Positions 24,886 to 33,409 of a stretch of DNA of 64,000 nt are shown here, piece by piece. Every line of letters starts with the position of its first letter. The first letter of the stretch is position 1. A model generated the notes under the pieces. That model was given only the letters and a program-made list of their open reading frames with translations, made no database searches and had not been told where the DNA came from. The position numbers and the translations under genes were made by a program. This stretch comes from Pirellulimonas nuda (GTDB taxonomy: Bacteria; Planctomycetota; Planctomycetia; Pirellulales; Lacipirellulaceae), in NCBI RefSeq assembly GCF_007750855.1, contig NZ_CP036291.1, forward strand, positions 620,001-684,000. The letters are read 5' to 3'.

Positions 24886-25292
24886 TGGCGCACGTACCGG
24901 CCGCACTTCGTCGAGCGACAATCGAACGCGCCGCGAATCGCTGAGAGTATTGCCAGCTATCTCAGTTGGGGCAGGAGGCCACTTTCCACATTGATCACGT
25001 GTGTCCGGTTTCCGCGGGAGGAGCGACCGACGCGGGCAATCTGGCGCTTGCTTGCGTTTCCTGTTCGCTACGAAAGGGCGCCCGAGAGGTGGTTGAGGAC
25101 CCTGTTGCCAACAGCTCCGTTCAGCTCTTCAATCCCCGCCAGCAACAATGGCAGGATCACTTTGAATGGGTCGGCACGACGGTGCTGGGTCGAACCCCTA
25201 CCGGTCGAGCCACGATCCAAGCGCTCCAGCTCAATCGGCCGATTGCATTGGCGATCCGCGGGGAAGAGGCCGCGATCGGACGCTTCCCCTAG
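24885..25292 (+). pseudogene. HNH endonuclease gene with an in-frame UGA at codon 20
   Basis: The reading frame from ATG 24885 gives MAHVPAALRRATIERAANR, then TGA (24942-24944), then EYCQLSQLGQEATFHIDHVC and the rest of an HNH domain (AGGATDAGNLALACVSCSLRKG) to the stop at 25292. In relatives the stop position is the first Cys of the 'R-C-EYC' zinc pair, so a single TGC to TGA change explains the break. Only translation from an internal TTG at 24966 could make the downstream 108 residues, without the first zinc ligands. The gene is most likely inactive; the frame is otherwise undamaged, which means the mutation is recent or the base is a sequencing error. Confidence 0.8.
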
Positions 25293-26347
25293 CGCATCGC
25301 GATCCTCCGGTTCTCCTTCCGCACCAACTGCCCGCACGCCGCCTCGATGTCGGCGCCCAGCGAGTAGCGGACCGTTGTCGGCACGCCGGCTGCTTTGAGC
25401 ACGTTGGCGAACGCCTCGATCGTCGGCCGGTCGCTGCCGGCCAGGTGCGGCGCGTCGGCCACCGGGTTGTAGGGGATCAGGTTCACGTGCACGCGCAGAC
25501 CCGCACACCAAGCGAGCAATGCCGCAGCGTCTTCTTGCCCGTCGTTCACGCCGGCCAGCATCACGTACTCCAGCATCACCGGGCAGCGCTGCCGGCGGTT
25601 GAGCTGGGCGACCGTCAGCCGCAGCTCGGCCACCGTGTGTTTGCGAGACAGCGGGACGATCTCTTCACGCGTCCCCTGCACCGCGCTGTGCAGGCTCAGC
25701 GCCTGATGCACCGTCGGGAACGCCTCGGCCAGCCGCTGCATCGCCGCCGGGACGCCGACGCTGCTCACCAGGATGCGGCTCGGCGGGTGGTGGAAGGTGG
25801 CGGCCTCGGTCAGCGCGGTCAGCGCCCCGTGCAGCGCGGCCTCGTTATGCAGTGGCTCGCCCATCCCCATGAACACCACGTTGCGGACGCGGCGGTCTTC
25901 GCTGCGCAGCAGCTGGTTGGCCTGCACCAGTTGGTCAACGATGTCGGCGGCCGTCAGGTCGCGGGCGATCCCCATCCGCCCGGTGGCGCAGAAGTCGCAC
26001 GCCGCGGCGCAGCCGACCTGGCTCGAGACGCACAGCGCCGTCCGGCCCGTGGCGGGGCGGAGCACGACCGACTCGATCAGGAACCCGCCGGCGGTGCGGA
26101 AGAGGAGCTTCGTGGCGCCGTCGAGCGACGAGTCGATCCGCTGGTCGAGCGAGAGCGAGTGCAACCCCACCCGCTGGGCGAACGCCTCGCGGCGGTCGGC
26201 CGAGATCGCCTCGAGCGCCGCAAGGTCGTCGCGTCCGTGCTTGAAGAAGCGGGTCCGCAGCCGGCGGACCTCGTCTGGGTTGATCTTCAAGTCGGCGCGT
26301 ACGCGGTCGACCGCGGCGGCGTCGTGGATGGGGGACTTTTCGACCAC
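25289..26347 (-). CDS. rlmN: 23S rRNA (adenine-C2)-methyltransferase RlmN-like radical SAM enzyme
   Basis: A 352-residue radical SAM enzyme with the cluster motif CAAACDFC, the GMGEPLHN motif, and the conserved C-terminal cysteine region IEAACGQLV. RlmN methylates C2 of A2503 in 23S rRNA and A37 in some tRNAs, using two cysteines; the first lies in SSQVGC and the second in EAACGQ. The start is uncertain: the frame is open to 26401, but that extension is intergenic repeat (ACCACGGATAGCACGG), so the GTG at 26347 is preferred. It overlaps the end of the HNH gene by four bases. Confidence 0.9.
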   Translation of the reverse strand: MVEKSPIHDAAAVDRVRADLKINPDEVRRLRTRFFKHGRDDLAALEAISADRREAFAQRVGLHSLSLDQRIDSSLDGATKLLFRTAGGFLIESVVLRPATGRTALCVSSQVGCAAACDFCATGRMGIARDLTAADIVDQLVQANQLLRSEDRRVRNVVFMGMGEPLHNEAALHGALTALTEAATFHHPPSRILVSSVGVPAAMQRLAEAFPTVHQALSLHSAVQGTREEIVPLSRKHTVAELRLTVAQLNRRQRCPVMLEYVMLAGVNDGQEDAAALLAWCAGLRVHVNLIPYNPVADAPHLAGSDRPTIEAFANVLKAAGVPTTVRYSLGADIEAACGQLVRKENRRIAMR

Positions 26348-26404
26348 GGATAGCACGGATTTCACGGAACGATGGCCACGAAAATGCACAAGCACGCACA
26401 AAAA

Positions 26405-27436
26405 CTACGGGAGTGAGTCGAGGGGTGTCTTGGAACGATTGCCTGGGCGCTCCTCGACGTACCTAGGCACGAGGTAGCCCGGCAGCCGGGCTCGTAGCTC
26501 CTCGACCATCGCCCGGCCCTGTTCAATCGGCACGGCGAAGTGGGCCGCTCCTGCGACCCGGTCGAGCTGATGCAAATAATAGGGCGTGACGCCGACCTCG
26601 ATCAGCCGCTCGCTCAGCTCGGCTTGGGCCACGACGCTGTCGTTCACGCCCCGCAGCAGCACCGCTTGGTTGAGCAGCGGCACGCCGGCGCGGGCCAGCC
26701 GGCCGAGCGCCGCGGCGACGGTGGCGTCTAGCTCTTGGGCGTGGTTCGCGTGGACCACCACCACCGGCGCCAGCCGCGTGCCGGTGAGCCAGCCTACCAG
26801 GGCGTCGGTGACGCGTTCTGGGAGCACGATCGGCCAGCGGGTGTGGATGCGCAGCCGGCGTAGGTGGGGGATGGCCGCCAATTGGTCGGCCAGCCGGGCG
26901 AGCGTTTCGTCCACCAGCGAGAGGGGGTCGCCGCCGCTGAGGATCACCTCGTGGATCGAATCGTCCGCGGCCAGGTAGTCGACGGCCGGCGCCCAATCGG
27001 CGAGCCCTTTCGGCGATTCTTCGTACGGAAAATGGCGGCGGAAACAGTACCGGCAGTGCACCGCGCAGGCGCCGGTGGTCACCAGCAGCGCCCGGCCGCG
27101 GTATTTGTGCAGCAGGCCGGGGGCCCCCTGGGAGGCCAGGTCGCCGACGGGATCGACGCCAAAACCGGGGGCCTCGAGCGTTTCTTCCCCCACGGGAAGC
27201 ACCTGCCGCAGCAGCGGATCGGCCGGGTCGCCGTGCCGCATCCGGGCCGCGTACCCCCGCGGCACCAGCAGCCCAAAACCGGCGGCCGCGGCCCGATCGC
27301 CCAGGTCCGGGGGCAGCCCCAACAGCCGGCACAGCTCGGCCGGATCGCGGATCGCTTCCCTCAGCGCCTGCTTCCAGGGAGAGGCCGCCGGCCCTTTGGG
27401 GCGGACAACCGGCGGGGGGGCGGCTACACTATCCAC
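26405..27436 (-). CDS. epmB: EF-P lysine 2,3-aminomutase EpmB
   Basis: A 343-residue KamA-family radical SAM/PLP enzyme that turns alpha-lysine into (R)-beta-lysine for elongation factor P modification. The motifs are GACAVHCRYCFRRHFPYEES, SGGDPLSL, and the end SKTPLD, which matches E. coli EpmB closely. The start at GTG 27436 gives almost the same length as E. coli EpmB (342); the open frame extends to 27520, but that part is intergenic repeat. It is divergent from efp, its substrate gene, and epmA is 4 kb away, so the pathway is complete here. Confidence 0.93.
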   Translation of the reverse strand: MDSVAAPPPVVRPKGPAASPWKQALREAIRDPAELCRLLGLPPDLGDRAAAAGFGLLVPRGYAARMRHGDPADPLLRQVLPVGEETLEAPGFGVDPVGDLASQGAPGLLHKYRGRALLVTTGACAVHCRYCFRRHFPYEESPKGLADWAPAVDYLAADDSIHEVILSGGDPLSLVDETLARLADQLAAIPHLRRLRIHTRWPIVLPERVTDALVGWLTGTRLAPVVVVHANHAQELDATVAAALGRLARAGVPLLNQAVLLRGVNDSVVAQAELSERLIEVGVTPYYLHQLDRVAGAAHFAVPIEQGRAMVEELRARLPGYLVPRYVEERPGNRSKTPLDSLP

Positions 27437-27659
27437 TTCAAATTGAGCCCACGAATCGAGCGAATGGAACGAATCAAGAGAGAATCCTAGCCGAAACCAG
27501 GCCAAGCTTCCACGCGACACGCTCCTCGGGTCGGAGTGTCCTAGGCTTGCCTGAGCAGCGTGGCGGTGTTAACTGCCGCTCGTTCCGCGGCCGGTCATTC
27601 GCGTTGTTCGATCGATTTGTGGGCAAGTTTCCTTCAAAACCAAACACGGAACCTACGGC

Positions 27660-28244
27660 GTGGCAACCTACGGCACCAGCGACTTCCGCAAGGGTCTGAA
27701 GATCCAGATCGACGGCACCCCCTTCTTGATGGTGGAGATGAACTTCCGCAAGCCGGGCAAGGGGGCGGCGTTGTACGAGTGCAAGATGAAGAACCTTATC
27801 CGCGGCACGATCGTCGACCGCACCTACCGTGCCGGTCAGTCGCTCGAGGCGGCCGACGTGATGGAGTTCACCGCGCAGTACCTGTACAAGGTGGCCGACG
27901 CGTTCGTGTTCATGAACAACCAGGACTACGAGCAGTACGAGCTGACCCCCGACCAGATGGGGGACGCCTGGAAGTACGTCAAGGAAGGGATGGAGTGCCA
28001 GGTGATGACGTTTGACAACAACCCCATCGCCGTGACCCCCCCCAACCACGTGGTGCTGCAGGTGCAGTACGCCGAGCCGGCGCCCAAGGGGAACACCGCC
28101 ACCGGCGTCTCCAAGCCGGTCACCCTAGAGACGGGCGCCGAGATCCTGGCCCCGGCGTTTATCAACACGGGCGACTGGTTGCGGGTGGACACGCGTACGG
28201 GTGATTACATCGAGCGGACCACCGCGCCGGAAGAGAAGTCGTAG
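27660..28244 (+). CDS. efp: Elongation factor P
   Basis: A 194-residue protein with the three-domain EF-P layout. The modified loop reads NFRKPGKGAA, with Lys at position 34, the residue beta-lysylated in E. coli. The end (GDWLRVDTRTGDYIER) is the normal EF-P C-terminus. EF-P rescues ribosomes stalled at polyproline. Because epmB is divergent and epmA lies downstream, Lys34 is very probably beta-lysylated rather than rhamnosylated (Arg) or left bare. The start may be GTG at 27660 (MATYGTSDFRK). Confidence 0.97.
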   Translation: MATYGTSDFRKGLKIQIDGTPFLMVEMNFRKPGKGAALYECKMKNLIRGTIVDRTYRAGQSLEAADVMEFTAQYLYKVADAFVFMNNQDYEQYELTPDQMGDAWKYVKEGMECQVMTFDNNPIAVTPPNHVVLQVQYAEPAPKGNTATGVSKPVTLETGAEILAPAFINTGDWLRVDTRTGDYIERTTAPEEKS

Positions 28245-28394
28245 GGGGTGCGGTCGATCCGCTTGTGCGACTTGGGAAAAGTCGCTGCCGACCCACGGTC
28301 GACGCGGTCCCCAAGATTCGACGTCGGACAGCGAAGTGATGATGTAGGAATACGGGTCGGGCGACTGCCTGAATCGCGACGGGGCCCAATCGAT

Positions 28395-28417
28395 GACGGG
28401 GCGGAGCCCGTCGGCTA
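28395..28417. repeat. Single copy of the GACGGGGCGGAGCCCGTCGG unit
   Basis: This is the same unit as in the palindrome at 6071-6136 and in the single copies at 32374 and 42248. It lies in the 246-base gap between efp and lemA. It is self-complementary in its centre (GGGCTCCGCCCC) and can form a small hairpin. Confidence 0.7.
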
Positions 28418-28490
28418 CTAGGCGATTGCTGTTTCCCTAATGCCTAACGACTAACTCCTAAAACCTAAAACCTCTTCCCCCGAGCTGCAC

Positions 28491-29093
28491 ATGCCTCCTT
28501 GGATGATCGCCCTGATTGTTGTGGCCGCCCTTGGCCTGTTGTTCTTGATGTTCGGTGTGGGCATCTACAACAAGCTGGTCCAGCTCAAGAACCGCTTCGA
28601 GAACGCCTTCTCGCAGATCCAGGTGCAGCTGCAACGGCGTTACGACCTGATCCCCAACCTGGTTGAGATCGCCAAGAAGTACATGGCCCACGAGCGGGAA
28701 ACGCTCGAGGCGGTCATCGCCGCCCGCAACACCGCGGCGGGCGCCCTGCAGGGCGCCGCGGCCAACCCGGGCGACCCCGACGCCATGGCCAAGCTGGCCA
28801 GCGCCGAGCAGGGCCTCGGCGGCGTGCTGGGGCGGCTGTTCGCGGTGTCGGAGGCCTACCCGGACCTCAAGGCCAACCAGAACATGATGCAGCTCTCCGA
28901 AGAGCTCACCAGCACGGAGAACAAGGTCGCCTTCGCCCGCCAGGCGTTCAACGACTCTGTCATGGCCTACAACACCTACCGCCAGAGCTTCCCCCCGATC
29001 TTCTTCGCCGGCCTGTTCGGCCACGGCCGCGACGCCGAACTGCTGGAGTTCGACTCCGCGGCGATCGCCCAGGCGCCCAAAGTCACCTTCTAA
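28491..29093 (+). CDS. lemA: LemA family protein
   Basis: A 200-residue protein with one N-terminal membrane helix (ALIVVAALGLLFLMFGVGIY) and the LemA signature YNKLVQLKNRFENAFSQIQV...RRYDLIPNLVEIAKKYM. LemA proteins are membrane-anchored helical bundles of unclear role, often encoded next to HtpX-like proteases, as here with the M48 gene downstream. They may act together in membrane protein quality control. Confidence 0.93.
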   Translation: MPPWMIALIVVAALGLLFLMFGVGIYNKLVQLKNRFENAFSQIQVQLQRRYDLIPNLVEIAKKYMAHERETLEAVIAARNTAAGALQGAAANPGDPDAMAKLASAEQGLGGVLGRLFAVSEAYPDLKANQNMMQLSEELTSTENKVAFARQAFNDSVMAYNTYRQSFPPIFFAGLFGHGRDAELLEFDSAAIAQAPKVTF

Positions 29094-29095
29094 GC

Positions 29096-29352
29096 GGGGT
29101 GTGGTCGCTGACGCGACCGGGGTGTGTGGCCTTGCGGCCACGGGGTGTATTCGCCTGCGGCGGATGGGGTTGGGGGGCGCGCAAGCGATGCAACGACCGG
29201 GCACGACCGCTACCGCCGACTTGTGACACGCGTTTCCCCTCCGCCTGCGCGTCCCCCAACCCCATCCGCCGCAGGCGGATAACCCCCGTCTGCGAAGCGA
29301 ACACTCCCCGTCCGCGCAAGCGGACCCACCCCCGCGGCGAAGCCGCACTGCT
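29096..29352. repeat. Mirror-image array of hairpins with constant GGGGTGT spacers
   Basis: On the left, GGGGTGT is followed three times by different short hairpins: GGTCGC-TGAC-GCGACC, GTGGCC-TTGC-GGCCAC and ATTCGCC-TGC-GGCGGAT. On the right, the mirrored order of hairpins and CCCC spacers follows (29259-29350). The middle part is bounded by TGGGGGGCGCGCAAGCG (29171-29187) and CGCCTGCGCGTCCCCCA (29242-29258), the same ends as the four-helix-bundle unit at 13817-14286. No gene is present. The array fills the gap between lemA and the M48 gene. Confidence 0.7.
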
Positions 29353-31383
29353 ATGGCGACTGACTTCTACAAGCGGCAGGACCGGGCCCGGCGGAACACC
29401 AGCTTCTTGGTGCTGTTGTTCGCGTTGGCGGTGATCGGGATCGTGGGCGCCGTGAGCGCCGTGACCTACTTCGTGCTGGTCGAGCAGCAGAGCACGCTTG
29501 CGCCGCTGGCCGGCGGGTACGACGCGATGGGGCGGCCCGAGTCGTTCCGCTGGGACGCGGTGGTCGGCGCCGGCGTGCTAACGCTGGCCGTGATCCTTGG
29601 CGCCAGCGCCGTGAAGGGGGTCCAGCTCCGCTCCGGCGGGGGCGCCGGCGTGGCCGAGCACCTGGGCGGGATGCGGCTCTACCCCAACTCCGGCGGCGTT
29701 GTCGAGCAGCGGCTGCTGAACGTGGTGGAAGAAATGGCGCTGGCCTCCGGCGTGCCGGTCCCCCCCGTGTACCTGCTCGAGGACGAACAGGGCATCAACG
29801 CCTTCGCGGCGGGCTACTCTCCCAGCGACGCGGTGGTGGGGGTCACGCGCGGCTGCGCCGAGACGCTCAGCCGCGACGAGCTGCAGGGGGTCATCGCCCA
29901 CGAGTTCAGCCACATCCTCAACGGCGACATGCGGCTCAACATCCGCATGATCGGCTACCTGCAGGGGATCTTGCTGCTGGGGCTGATCGGCCAGTGGCTG
30001 TTCCGCGCGTTCATCTACAGCGGCGGGGGCAGCAGGCGTTCCAATAGCCGCGGCTCGGGCGGTTCTGGGGGATCGGCCATCCTGGTCGTCTTGGCCGTCA
30101 GCCTGGCGTTGATCGTGCTGGGGGCGCTCGGCTCATTCATGGGGGGGCTCATCAAGGCCGCCATCTCGCGCGAGCGCGAGTACCTGGCCGACGCGTCGGC
30201 GGTGCAGTTCACCCGCAACCCGGGGGGCATCGGCGGCGCACTCAAGCGGATCGGCGCGGCGGTCACCGGCGGCCGGCTGAAGGCGCCCGCGGCCGCCGAG
30301 GCGAGCCACATGTTCTTCGCCACCGGGGTGTGGGAGGGGCTCTCGGGGCTGACCGCCACGCACCCGCCGCTCGAGAAACGGATCTTGGCGATCGAGCCCG
30401 ACTGGAACGGGGTGTTCCCCGAAACCCCCGCCGCTGGCCAGGCGGCCTCGGCGGTCGGCGCCGCGGGCGCCATGGGTTTCTCTGGCGGCCTCTCTGTTGC
30501 GGCAGCCGCGACGGTTGGCGCCGCGGGCCGCCCGGCGGAAGGCTCGGTGCCGCTGGACGTGGTCGACCACGCCGCCGAGCACATCGGCGCCCCGACCCGC
30601 GAGCACCGCTCGTACGCCCAGCGGCTGATCGAGTCGCTGCCGGAAGAACTGATCGACGCGGCCCACGAGCCGTTCGGCGCGCGGGCGGTGATCTACGGCC
30701 TGCTGCTCGACCGCGACCCGGCGGTGCGGAAGGCGCAGCTCGCCGGCCTTGCCCAGGGCGCGGAGGCGCCCGTCCGCGAGCTGATGCACAAGCTGCTGCC
30801 GGCCATCGACGCGGTCGACCACCGAGCCCGCTTGCCGCTGGTCGACATGACGCTGCCGGCCCTGAAGTCGTTGAGCACGCCGCAGTACGTCGGCTTCGGC
30901 AACTGCCTGCGGCTGCTGGTCGAGGCGGACCAGCGGCTGGGGCTGTTCGAGTGGACCCTCGGCCAGGTGCTCTCCCGCCACCTGCGGCCCCAGTACGAAA
31001 AGGTCCGCGCCCCCGCGGTGCAGTACTACGGCTTGCAGAAGCTGGGCGCCCAAGTGGCGCAGGTGCTTTCTACGCTGGCGTACGTCGGCGGGGACGACAC
31101 CCAGGCGTCGGCCGCGTTCTCGGACGCAAGCTGCCACTTCCCAGAGCTGGACGTGCGGTTGCTGCCCCGCGACCAGTGCTCGCTCACCGCGCTCCGCGGC
31201 GCGCTCGACACGCTCACCCACGCCGCGCCGAAGCAGCGGGGCAGGGTGGTCGACGCCTGCGCCGCGGCCATCTGCACCGACGGCGAGGTGACGCTCCGCG
31301 AGGCAGAGCTGCTCCGCGGCGTTTCGGACCTGTTGGACTGCCCCATGCCCCCGCTGTTGGCGGGACAGAAGGTCGCCCCGTGA
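29353..31383 (+). CDS. M48 family (HtpX-like) membrane metalloprotease
   Basis: A 676-residue protein with two N-terminal membrane helices (about 18-42 and 72-88), the zinc motif HEFSH at 183-187, further membrane segments (about 200-215 and 235-265), and the downstream EREYLADASAVQFTR, where E and D complete the M48 site. The C-terminal ~280 residues are an extra helical domain not found in HtpX (for example DAAHEPFGARAVIYGLLLDR). Its end (DACAAAICTDGEVTLREAEL) resembles TerB-type repeats. With LemA it probably forms a membrane quality-control pair. Its stop overlaps the start of epmA. Confidence 0.9.
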   Translation: MATDFYKRQDRARRNTSFLVLLFALAVIGIVGAVSAVTYFVLVEQQSTLAPLAGGYDAMGRPESFRWDAVVGAGVLTLAVILGASAVKGVQLRSGGGAGVAEHLGGMRLYPNSGGVVEQRLLNVVEEMALASGVPVPPVYLLEDEQGINAFAAGYSPSDAVVGVTRGCAETLSRDELQGVIAHEFSHILNGDMRLNIRMIGYLQGILLLGLIGQWLFRAFIYSGGGSRRSNSRGSGGSGGSAILVVLAVSLALIVLGALGSFMGGLIKAAISREREYLADASAVQFTRNPGGIGGALKRIGAAVTGGRLKAPAAAEASHMFFATGVWEGLSGLTATHPPLEKRILAIEPDWNGVFPETPAAGQAASAVGAAGAMGFSGGLSVAAAATVGAAGRPAEGSVPLDVVDHAAEHIGAPTREHRSYAQRLIESLPEELIDAAHEPFGARAVIYGLLLDRDPAVRKAQLAGLAQGAEAPVRELMHKLLPAIDAVDHRARLPLVDMTLPALKSLSTPQYVGFGNCLRLLVEADQRLGLFEWTLGQVLSRHLRPQYEKVRAPAVQYYGLQKLGAQVAQVLSTLAYVGGDDTQASAAFSDASCHFPELDVRLLPRDQCSLTALRGALDTLTHAAPKQRGRVVDACAAAICTDGEVTLREAELLRGVSDLLDCPMPPLLAGQKVAP

Positions 31384-32375
31384 ACCGGCTCGATCGGCTG
31401 CGCATGCGGGCCCAGATGTTGTCGAGGCTGCGGGCGTTCTTCGCCCAGCACGGGTTCTTGGAGGTCGAAACCCCGGCGCTAAGCGCTGAGGTGATCCCCG
31501 AGCTGCACATCGAACCATGGCGCGCCTCGCAGGCGCCCCGCAGCTTGCGACCTAGGGTCGGAGGGTCTGCTGGATGCAGCGACCACGACGACCCATCGCT
31601 GCGCTACCTGCAAGCTTCGCCCGAGCTACACATGAAGCGTCTGCTGTGCGAGGGGTCGGGCCCCATCATCCAGGTCGCCCGCGCGTACCGGGCCGACGAG
31701 CAAGGCCCGCTGCACAACGCCGAGTTTACGATGGTGGAGTGGTACCGCCCCGGGGACGGCATGGCCGAGGGGATCGCGCTGCTCGACGCGTTGGTGCAGC
31801 GCGTGGCGGGGGCGCCGGCCGCGGTCCGAACGTCGTACCGCGAGGCCTTCGTTAGGCACCAAGGGCTCGACCCCTTCACGGCAACGCAGTCCGAGCTGTC
31901 GTCCGCGTGCGAGTCGCTCGGCGTCGATCTTTCTAGGGACGTGGCCGCAGGGGGGGACCGCGACGGGCTGCTGAACATCATCTTGGCGCTCGGCGTCGAG
32001 CCGCACCTGGGCCGGGACGCCCCCGAGGCGCTCTACCATTACCCCGGCAGCCAGGCGTCGCTTGCCAGGACAACCACCGACCCCCACGGCGCCGCCGTCG
32101 CCGAGCGGTTCGAGCTGTACTGGCGCGGCGTCGAGCTGGCCAACGGCTACCACGAGCTGTGCGACGCGGAGGAGCTTCGCCGCCGGCTGGAGCGCGTCAA
32201 CCACGGGCGCGTAGAGCTTGGCCACGCGGCGCTGCCGCTCCCGGAGGCGCTGCTCGGGGCGATGGCCCACCCGGGGCTCCCCGCGAGCACGGGGGTAGCG
32301 CTGGGGTTCGACCGGCTGGTGATGCTGGCCGCGGGCGCCGAGTCCATCGACCAGGTGATGACCTACCGCGACTGA
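31380..32375 (+). CDS. epmA: EF-P--(R)-beta-lysine ligase EpmA
   Basis: A 331-residue paralogue of the class II lysyl-tRNA synthetase catalytic core, without an anticodon-binding domain. Motif 2 is ARAYRADEQGPLHNAEFTMVEWYRP and motif 3 GVALGFDRLVML. It attaches (R)-beta-lysine to EF-P Lys34. The start is GTG at 31380, overlapping the protease stop by four bases (GTGA). Compared with E. coli EpmA, about ten extra residues (around PRSLRPRVGGSAG) lie before LQASPELHMKRLL. With epmB and efp nearby the assignment is firm. Confidence 0.93.
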   Translation: MNRLDRLRMRAQMLSRLRAFFAQHGFLEVETPALSAEVIPELHIEPWRASQAPRSLRPRVGGSAGCSDHDDPSLRYLQASPELHMKRLLCEGSGPIIQVARAYRADEQGPLHNAEFTMVEWYRPGDGMAEGIALLDALVQRVAGAPAAVRTSYREAFVRHQGLDPFTATQSELSSACESLGVDLSRDVAAGGDRDGLLNIILALGVEPHLGRDAPEALYHYPGSQASLARTTTDPHGAAVAERFELYWRGVELANGYHELCDAEELRRRLERVNHGRVELGHAALPLPEALLGAMAHPGLPASTGVALGFDRLVMLAAGAESIDQVMTYRD

Positions 32376-32388
32376 GCCCGTCGGCTAT
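32374..32388. repeat. Partial REP-like unit across two stop codons
   Basis: GAGCCCGTCGGCTAT is the end of the unit seen at 6113-6136. It contains the stop of epmA (32373-32375) and the stop of the convergent folA (32385-32387), so the repeat provides both gene ends. Confidence 0.55.
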
Positions 32389-32900
32389 TTCCCGCTTACG
32401 TGTGGCTCGTATACCTCGTGGGTGCACGCGAACTCATCCTTCGGACCCGCGTCCTGCGGTTCGGACTCGACCAGCTCCCACGCGTCCCAGTCGACCTCGG
32501 GGAACAACGCGTCTCCTTCTACCTCCGCGTGCACACGCGTCAGGTAGATGCGATCGGCGCGCGGGAGGGCCAACCGGTAGACCTCGGCGCCTCCGATCAC
32601 AAACGCCTCGTCGGTCTTCATGCCGGTCTGGGGGAGCCGCGCGAGCGCCGCGTCGAGCGAGTCGACGTAGCTGAGGCCTTCGACCTCCGACGCGCCGGGC
32701 GAGCGCGTCAGCACCAGCGAAACCCGCCCCGGCAGCGGCCGGCCGATGGAGTCGTACGTCTTGCGGCCCATGATCAGGCAGCGCCCCATCGTGAGCCGCT
32801 TGAAGCGGCGCAGGTCGGACGAGAGCCGCCAGGGGAGCTCGCCCCCGCGGCCGATGACGCCGTTCTCAGCGACCGCGGCGATGAGGGAGATTTGGGTCAT
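32385..32900 (-). CDS. folA: Dihydrofolate reductase
   Basis: A 171-residue enzyme that reduces dihydrofolate with NADPH. Typical sequence: ISLIAAVAENGVIGRGGELPWRLSSDLRRFKRLTMG, with the catalytic acidic residue in SSD, the NADPH motif MGRKTYDSIGRPLPGR, and FVIGGAEVYRLAL. It overlaps the upstream small gene by 35 bases and is on the same strand as thyA about 500 bases away, which fits, since ThyA produces dihydrofolate. Confidence 0.95.
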   Translation of the reverse strand: MTQISLIAAVAENGVIGRGGELPWRLSSDLRRFKRLTMGRCLIMGRKTYDSIGRPLPGRVSLVLTRSPGASEVEGLSYVDSLDAALARLPQTGMKTDEAFVIGGAEVYRLALPRADRIYLTRVHAEVEGDALFPEVDWDAWELVESEPQDAGPKDEFACTHEVYEPHVSGK

Positions 32901-33252
32901 GCAGGGCGGACTTGAGTAGTGCGTTTGACTGAGCGCGAGCGCAGCGTCGATCGTAAGAATAGCGGATCCCGGCGCCGACGAGGGGCGAGGCGACGAACCC
33001 GATCGCTGCGGCGATCGGCGCCCCGCGTCGAAAGTATTGCTTGAGTTCGGGATCGGCGAACGGTCCGGACCATCCGAGTCCCTCGTAGAAGGACCAGGCG
33101 AGGCAGATCAGGGTCCACACAAGCAACGGCGCGGCTAAGCAGAGGACTGATAAGATCAGCCCATAGCCGAGTTGCTGCGGAGGCGGAGGCACGTCGTCCG
33201 GAGGCGGCTCGCCGCCTGCCTGCGGCGGTTGGTAAGGATTTGCGTCGTCCAC
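32866..33252 (-). CDS. Small membrane protein of unknown function
   Basis: A 128-residue protein starting at GTG 33252 (VDDANPYQPPQAGGEPPP), with a proline-rich N-terminus and two transmembrane helices (about 38-62 and 88-108). The 'NPYQPP' start is common in planctomycete small membrane proteins. A longer open frame to 33360 runs through a palindrome (33279-33351), so it was not chosen. It overlaps folA by 35 bases. Function unknown. Confidence 0.6.
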   Translation of the reverse strand: MDDANPYQPPQAGGEPPPDDVPPPPQQLGYGLILSVLCLAAPLLVWTLICLAWSFYEGLGWSGPFADPELKQYFRRGAPIAAAIGFVASPLVGAGIRYSYDRRCARAQSNALLKSALHDPNLPHRRGR

Positions 33253-33278
33253 ACGTCCAGCGCCTCCACCAGCGCTTG

Positions 33279-33351
33279 GAGCCGGAAGCGTCAGCGCCCG
33301 GAGTCGTGCGATTCGCCCCGCAAAAACTCCGGGCGCTGACGCTACCGGCTC
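33279..33351. repeat. Palindromic repeat (GAGCCGGAAGCGTCAGCGCC arms)
   Basis: The 25-base arms at 33279-33303 and 33327-33351 match at 24 of 25 positions as inverted repeats, separated by a 23-base loop. The sequence type (CCGGGCGCTGACGC) looks like a REP element. It lies between the small membrane protein gene and thyA. To its right is a low-complexity ATCATTCATCA run (33355-33390). Confidence 0.75.
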
Positions 33352-33409
33352 AATGTCCATTCATCATTTATCACTCATCATTCATCACTCTCCGCCACAC
33401 CCCTCCCCG

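Noticed and set aside
24942-24944. Selenocysteine codon
   Set aside because: HNH proteins are not known selenoproteins and no bacterial SECIS-like hairpin is obvious after the codon; a nonsense mutation is simpler. Kept only as a side possibility.
33355-33390. ATCATTCATCA-type run as a microsatellite or binding site
   Set aside because: Short low-complexity sequence next to a REP-like palindrome, with no other support.
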